Below are positions 58,369 to 64,000 of a stretch of DNA of 64,000 nucleotides, in pieces. This DNA is from Candidatus Hartigia pinicola. Its GTDB lineage: Bacteria > Pseudomonadota > Gammaproteobacteria > Enterobacterales > Enterobacteriaceae. The position numbers and the translations under genes are program-made. Each line of letters begins with the position of its first letter. Within the stretch, counting starts at the first letter, position 1. The notes beneath the pieces are model-generated. The model searched no databases. It was not told the origin of the DNA and was given only the letters and a program-made list of their open reading frames with translations. The stretch is from positions 1,801,908 to 1,865,907 of the forward strand of contig CP048208.1 in assembly GCA_020541205.1 (NCBI GenBank), written 5' to 3'.

Positions 58369-61190
58369 GTTTTATTTATTACCCTTGACTTTATAGTGAC
58401 ATATAACTACTCTAAGTTATTCTTGGTTGAATTTTACTAGGGTTGTTAGTTCTAAATTTATTTACGTTCTATTACAGTATTCAATCATCGAATCTTGATC
58501 TTCAATACATATATCAATCACGTAATATTTGCTATCATATATAAATCTAATACAATGCATAGTCTCATACGATACTTAATACTGTTTTAGTTTTAATATA
58601 GAAGAAAATTAATATCCAGTCTCAGACAATAATTGAAACTATACAGAAAAACACAAGCTATGCTTTCTAAGCATTTTCGACTTTTATTTTATAATAGTTA
58701 CGTATCAGTCTTTCTATTTTGAATCAAAAATATTTATATTACAATATACTATACTGATTCTATGATTAAATAACTTTCATGTCTAATTTAAAATTTAAGA
58801 ATAATGTGATAGAACTTACAGTACAATCAACTCATTCTTTATAGACAAAGAAAGTAAATATAATATCATCAATATGATTATTAAATTTAGCACTCGCATC
58901 AATGAATTCTAGATATCAATTTTTTTGATTCACTTTAATATAAAATATAAACAATTTTCTACTTTGAAGCGTTAAATTAAAAATTTATACAGTGTCTTTT
59001 ATACCACAGAAATAATATATACTAAATAAAACCTAGATATTCAAATGCTTATTTCTACTTTTTTAAATTAAGTAACATATTTTACACTGAACATATATTA
59101 AGTTTCAAACTTAAAACAAAAGACTATATTAAAAGTATAATATTTATAAAATTTCACTATCTTAATAATTTTAACTAGTTTACAACACAGCATCCCTCAA
59201 AATGTTTCATTCATATAATTATAACATGTTAATACTCTGAATATACTCACATAATTTTGATACGAAAAATAAAATCATAAAAAGTTCTTACCTATCTGTC
59301 GATTAAAGCGCATAAAAATTTCAGTTTTCAAAAAAATTTCGTGAGATAAAATGTTAGTCTCTACTAGAACATAGAGTTTATATATTAAAATCTTGATCTG
59401 TATAACAACCTTTTTATGGACCGTCTCTATATATTAGATTATTTTCATACCTATTTCATAAAATCATTTCATATTCTCAACTACTACTGATATGTACTTC
59501 TTGCATTATTTCACACCTAGTTTTAACATTACAATTTTTCTACTAATCGTATTTGTTGATAACGGTTTATGATAATAGTCAAGAGCTGTATTGTAAAGAC
59601 AATCATCGAAATTGATTTCCCTCTAGCAAGGATTTACAAGAATATATTAGACATACACACAAATTATATACATATTAAATAACTGAGTCAGAATACAATT
59701 GTTTTAATAAGAAAAACTTTAATTTGTTAAAATATTTTTAACGAAAATTTACTGTATTTTTTTATCTAAAATACTTAATATATAATAATGACGTTTAAGC
59801 AACATTCTGAATTAATTCTTAATAATATTACTCTCAATGTATTCTGATATTAAAGTTGTACAAGTGCAGAGTTTTTATATTGTATATAAATATTACATTT
59901 TACAAAAACACATAAAGTCACCCGAATAATTCACACTAATAAATGCACTGCTTAAAATATAAACAATTGACATAATGAGATATAAAACCTTAAAGAAGGT
60001 ATATATAATATTTTAAACAATCAAATGTATCTTTGAAACATAGAGTGATTATTATAAACATGCTAAATATGATAATTTTGATACATAAAATTATCGAAAT
60101 AAATGGTACTCCAATCTGAAATAAGAACTATGTATCAATAACAAGAAAATACTTATTTATTATTTAATTAACTACGTTTTATGTAACTTCTACAGTATTA
60201 GAATACTAAAAACTACGTTATCATGATGTTATTTTTTAGATAGTAACGTTTACTATATTTAATTATATTATAATTAGGAAAGTTTTAACTTGTCCACTAA
60301 CACCTGAAACGAAATAATTTAAAAATTAATTTTTATAACGTTGATATTCAGGTTTTAAAAAAACTATGATAATCTTTTTAAGATAAAAATATTATAACTA
60401 ATTAGTTAGACTCTATAAATGTTCTTGACATTAATAACTGACATTCGTGAAACATATCTTATTAAAAAAAATCTTTTCTACTATTTTAAAATAGAATGCT
60501 ATTATTGCATGTGTTTCAAATCTCAACACACTTAAAAAAATTTGTTAAACAATTATATTCAATATTTTATAAAATTATCACTTATTATTCATACTATAAA
60601 ATAGTAATTAATCGTAATATAATATTTATATAGTACAATATAACTATATAATTACTTGTTTTATATCACTATTCATAATAAAAATTATATAAAAATAAAA
60701 AACAAAATTATCGTACACTGAACATACTCTCAAGAACACGTTTTAAACAAAAACAACACTACAGAAACTGTATCACATTACTTGTCAGTAAAAATCTTTA
60801 GACAAAAATAAAAATTAAGATTTAATTTTTATTTATACTTTTTATTACCATCACAATAGAATGGATTTATTACTTTAACTAAAACAAGAAAATAATAAAA
60901 ATAATTCACGAAAATAAAAACAGAGCAGTATTACTCTATAAGCTTTCGTGGTTAAAAGATGTATTATGAACTGATTTAGACTGATTACAGAATTAGTGAT
61001 ACTGTAAATAAAGTATCTAATTCTCTTTTAAAAAGATATAAATTCTGCCATACTTCTCTTCAGTTCTATTTACATTTATTATGATCATTATTTTTTCTAC
61101 TATAATTTTTTTGACCAATTATCACTAATTCTTATTAAATACTAAAGATTACGTAAGTTTAATTTATTAAAACAAATAGGTGTGAAATAA
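58369..61190. other. non-coding desert between ubiH and hpt
   Basis: 2.8 kb of AT-rich DNA with no readable gene. pepP and ygfB, the usual upstream neighbours of ubiH, are not detectable. It ends with the hpt ribosome-binding site AGGTG at 61178-61182. Confidence 0.55.
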
Positions 61191-61739
61191 TTGAAATTTA
61201 CTCTTGAAATGATGATTTCTGCAGAAAATCTTAATCAGCGTGTAAGTCAATTAGCTGAAGAAATTAGTATACATTATAAACATGTTTCTGGTGAACAGAT
61301 CATAGTAGGTCTTTTAAAAGGATCTTTTATTTTTATGGCAGATTTGTGTCGAAAAATTCAAATACCACATAAAATTGATTTCATGACTGTTTCAAGCTAT
61401 CGTGATAAAATTTATTCAAGTCGTGATGTTAAAATTGTTACAGATTTACAAATTGATATTTATGATAGACATGTCTTAATTATTGAAGATATTATTGATT
61501 CAGGAAATACTTTAAACCAAGTGCGTGAAATCTTTAAACTACGTGGACCTAAATCAATCGCTATTTGTACATTGCTTGATAAGCCTTCACGTCGTGAAGT
61601 AGATGTTCCTATTAAATGGATCGGTTATTCCATCGAAGATAAATTTGTTGTTGGTTATGGTATTGATTATGCACAAAAATACCGTTATCTTCCTTATATT
61701 GCCTGTATTAAACCTAATTCAAAATCGATTAAACAATAA
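61191..61739 (+). CDS. hpt: hypoxanthine phosphoribosyltransferase
   Basis: Hpt salvages hypoxanthine (and guanine) to nucleotides using PRPP. The 182-residue product matches E. coli Hpt closely. IIVGLLKGSFIFMADLCR is in the core, VLIIEDIIDSGNTLNQV is the PRPP-binding signature, CTLLDKPSRREVDVPIKW follows, and FVVGYGIDYAQKYRYLPYI lies near the end. The start is TTG at 61191. It aligns with the E. coli MKHTVEVMI start and has AGGTG eight bases upstream, whereas the next ATG (61209) would remove conserved residues. It belongs to the enteric hpt-can-yadG-yadH neighbourhood, of which can has been lost. Confidence 0.96.
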   Translation: MKFTLEMMISAENLNQRVSQLAEEISIHYKHVSGEQIIVGLLKGSFIFMADLCRKIQIPHKIDFMTVSSYRDKIYSSRDVKIVTDLQIDIYDRHVLIIEDIIDSGNTLNQVREIFKLRGPKSIAICTLLDKPSRREVDVPIKWIGYSIEDKFVVGYGIDYAQKYRYLPYIACIKPNSKSIKQ

Positions 61740-62676
61740 AACAATCTTTAAAATTATATTAAAATATCTAGTATATTGCACAACACTTTTTTATTAAAAG
61801 TTTCAATTAAATCATGCAAACATTAATATTGTTATTAAGTAATAAATAAATTCACTTTAGCAGAATATAAATTTTTACTCATATCAGCTGTTTTATTTAT
61901 CTTATTAACTGAACTATCAATCATTATTTTTACCTAATATCCATATAAATTGAAAAATTCTTGACGAACTAAGGTAATAAATTAATTCAATAAAATTTCA
62001 TTCATGTAAACTATCTTAACTTTAACAAAGTTTCAGTTCTCTAAACATAACATAATCTTTTACTCAATATTAAAAATATATGACCACTTCTTATTCATTA
62101 GATTTAGTTCAATACTTTCCACCTGAAATTAAATATTATTACATGCGTCATAATGATAGATATAAGCTTTGCTAAAAATATCAATAACATCTTGAGTGAC
62201 TAGTGATCATTATAGTAACTATGAGGAGAATAACATTAAATATCTTATGATAAAATATTTTTAAACACCTAAGTTAATAAATTTTTTGGTTAAATAGGCT
62301 CTATCTAATCTCTATCTTCATACATATTTTAATTTTTTGTATTTAAAATCATTTTTAAAACTTTTAGAGTACTTGTCTTTCTAAGAATCTAATCAAATTT
62401 TTTATTAATAAGGAGCTATTTAATTCTTTAATAATTACGTATAACCTGCTTATATTATTTTATATAAAATATTTATAATATATGTTTACTTTTGATTTTC
62501 TTATTTTTTTCACGCTGTTGTAATTTACGATTTACTATTTAAAATAGGTAATATTAATCTTTCTAATTAACAAAGTATTCATAATATATTTATTATCTCT
62601 TTTCTGCATAATAGAAAATATGACTATACTGTTATATTACATCTAAATAATTTTCAGCATAAAGGTGTTTTTATAT
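61740..62676. other. hpt-yadG gap, position of the lost can (carbonic anhydrase)
   Basis: 937 bases. In E. coli the 663-base can gene lies here on the minus strand between hpt and yadG. I could not read carbonic anhydrase motifs (CSDSR, HRNVAN, CGHYGCGG) in any frame. A 31-codon frame at 62080 (plus, starting MTTSYSLDLVQYFPPEIKYY) is gene-like in codon pattern but has no ribosome-binding site and no known match. The yadG ribosome-binding site AAAGGTG is at 62661-62667. Confidence 0.5.
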
Positions 62677-63618
62677 ATGCATTATGCACTTGAGCTATCA
62701 AAACTAACTAAAACCTATTCAGATGGCATAGTAGCGCTAAAGGGAATCACGCTAAGTATTGAAAATGGTGATTTTTATGCATTACTTGGACCCAATGGTT
62801 CCGGTAAATCAACTACAATAGGAATAATCACTTCATTAATAAACAAAACCAGTGGTTCAGTGAAAGTATTTAATTATGACTTAGATCAACATGTTGATTT
62901 AGTTAAACAAAACATAGGATTAGTTCCACAAGAATTTAACTTTAATCCATTTAAAACAGTATTACAAATTCTAATTAATCAAGCGGGTTATTATGGCGTG
63001 TCGCGTACAATAGCTCATCAACGTGCAAAAATCTATCTCTCTCAATTAGATTTATGGGAAAAACGAGATCAACACGCTCGTAATCTATCTGGAGGAATGA
63101 AACGACGATTAATGCTCGCACGTGCCTTAATACACAAACCTAAATTACTTATTCTTGATGAGCCAACAGCAGGTGTGGATATTGAATTACGTCGCTCGAT
63201 GCAAATATTTTTAAAAAAATTAAATGCACAGGGCACGACCGTCCTGTTAACCACACATTATCTTGAAGAAGCGGAAATGTTATGTCGTAATATTGGATTT
63301 ATTCAAAATGGTAAACTAGTTAAAAATACCAGTATGAAAAAACTATTAAGTCAATTAGAATCTGAAACTTTTATTTTTGATCTCGGTACAAAAAACGTAA
63401 TTCCTCAACTACAAGGATATGAAACACGCTTAATTGATACCTCAACGTTAGAAGTGGATGTAAAAAGAAAACAAGGCTTGAATGGAGTATTTCGTCAACT
63501 AAATGAGCAACACATTCAAATTTTAAGCATGCGTAACAAAGTAAACCGATTAGAGGAATTATTTATAAACTTCATTAAAAAAGATAATGACATAAACTAT
63601 GCGGAGGAAACGTTATGA
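62677..63618 (+). CDS. yadG: ABC transporter ATP-binding protein YadG
   Basis: YadG is the ATPase of a two-gene ABC-2-type exporter with YadH; the substrate is unknown. The 313-residue product shows Walker A (LGPNGSGKSTTIG), the Q-loop (GLVPQEFNFNPF), the signature (NLSGGMKRRLMLARAL), Walker B (LLILDEPTAGVD) and the H-loop (LLTTHYLEEAEMLCRNIG). The C-terminal extension, including SMRNKVNRLEELF, aligns with E. coli YadG. I use the ATG at 62677 because AAAGGTG (62661-62667) is 9 bases upstream; the GTG at 62665 lies inside that ribosome-binding site. Its TGA overlaps the yadH ATG. Confidence 0.96.
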   Translation: MHYALELSKLTKTYSDGIVALKGITLSIENGDFYALLGPNGSGKSTTIGIITSLINKTSGSVKVFNYDLDQHVDLVKQNIGLVPQEFNFNPFKTVLQILINQAGYYGVSRTIAHQRAKIYLSQLDLWEKRDQHARNLSGGMKRRLMLARALIHKPKLLILDEPTAGVDIELRRSMQIFLKKLNAQGTTVLLTTHYLEEAEMLCRNIGFIQNGKLVKNTSMKKLLSQLESETFIFDLGTKNVIPQLQGYETRLIDTSTLEVDVKRKQGLNGVFRQLNEQHIQILSMRNKVNRLEELFINFIKKDNDINYAEETL

Positions 63619-64000
63619 TGTTTCTATATTGGATCTCGTTAAAAACGATTTGGATTAAAGAAATTAAGCGTTTTAGCCGTATTTGGATGCAAACTTTACT
63701 ACCACCTATTATTACAATGTCTCTTTATTTTATCATTTTTGGTAATTTAATGGGCTCAAGAATTGGTAACATGGGAGGAGTGGATTATATGCACTTTATT
63801 GTGCCCGGTCTCATTATGATGTCGTTAATAACAAACTCTTATTCCAATGTATGCTCTTCATTTTTTTGTTCTAAATTTCAAAAAAATATTGAAGAACTAC
63901 TTATTGCACCTGTACCTACACATGTTATTATTATTGGTTTTGTTGGTGGTGGTGTAGTACGTGGGATTTTAGTTGGCTTATTAGTTACTATTGTATCGCT
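63615..64000 (+). CDS. yadH: ABC-2 type transporter permease YadH, N-terminal part (cut by window edge)
   Basis: YadH is the membrane partner of YadG. The visible 128 codons begin MMFLYWISLKTIWIKEIKRF, followed by membrane segments (PIITMSLYFIIFGNL, then FIVPGLIMMSLITNSY) and the conserved IEELLIAPVPTHVIIIG. All align with E. coli YadH. The ATG at 63615 overlaps the yadG stop by four bases (ATGA) and has GCGGAGGAAA just upstream, so the two genes are translationally coupled. The reading frame is open to the window end. Confidence 0.95.
   Translation, partial: MMFLYWISLKTIWIKEIKRFSRIWMQTLLPPIITMSLYFIIFGNLMGSRIGNMGGVDYMHFIVPGLIMMSLITNSYSNVCSSFFCSKFQKNIEELLIAPVPTHVIIIGFVGGGVVRGILVGLLVTIVS

Overview
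The window comes from a heavily reduced, very AT-rich member of the Enterobacterales, most likely an insect endosymbiont at an intermediate stage of genome decay. Every recognisable protein is closest, from memory, to its Escherichia coli-type orthologue, and several short gene orders are typical of enterics. About 23.7 kb of the 64 kb (roughly 37%) is intact coding sequence, held in 21 protein genes (two cut by the window edges) plus one tRNA. The rest is AT-rich DNA without usable reading frames and without any insertion sequence, phage gene or CRISPR array that I can see. That profile resembles coding-poor symbionts such as Serratia symbiotica of Cinara aphids or reduced Arsenophonus-type lineages. 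I cannot name the species from this window.

Layout. 1-4756: tsaD (edge) divergent from the macromolecular-synthesis operon rpsU-dnaG-rpoD. 4757-10420: desert with a single tRNA-Ile(CAU) at 7714-7790. 10421-11412: pldB, a pseudogene with three lesions. 13450-19732: psd-mscM on the minus strand, a full-length rsgA relic, and divergent orn, which is the exact enteric order. 19733-23543: desert. 23544-30379: trkA, fmt and def on the minus strand and divergent tsaC, again the enteric order but with rsmB, dprA, smg and yrdD gone. 32388-39993: isolated sodA, pitA and rpiA. 42991-48804: aceE-aceF-lpdA. 48805-57189: an 8.4 kb desert. 57190-58368: ubiH. 61191-64000: hpt, yadG and yadH (edge), with the can gene that normally lies between them lost.

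The retained set points to an aerobic, respiring cell. It has pyruvate dehydrogenase (aceE, aceF, lpdA), ubiquinone synthesis (ubiH) and Mn superoxide dismutase, with core replication and transcription (dnaG, rpoD). Translation start and protein N-terminal processing (fmt, def), t6A tRNA modification (tsaC, tsaD) and an AUA-reading tRNA are kept. So are purine and pentose salvage (hpt, rpiA), phosphatidylethanolamine synthesis (psd), and envelope transport (mscM, trkA, pitA, yadGH).

The most informative observations are as follows. (1) An almost full-length rsgA relic, readable in register through six stops, lies where the gene should be, so part of the 'empty' DNA is decayed genes rather than foreign DNA. 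(2) The first lipoyl domain of AceF has lost its lipoyl lysine (Glu at residue 41) while the second is intact. (3) pldB appears freshly broken by one stop and two single-base insertions. I found no convincing novel multi-gene system.
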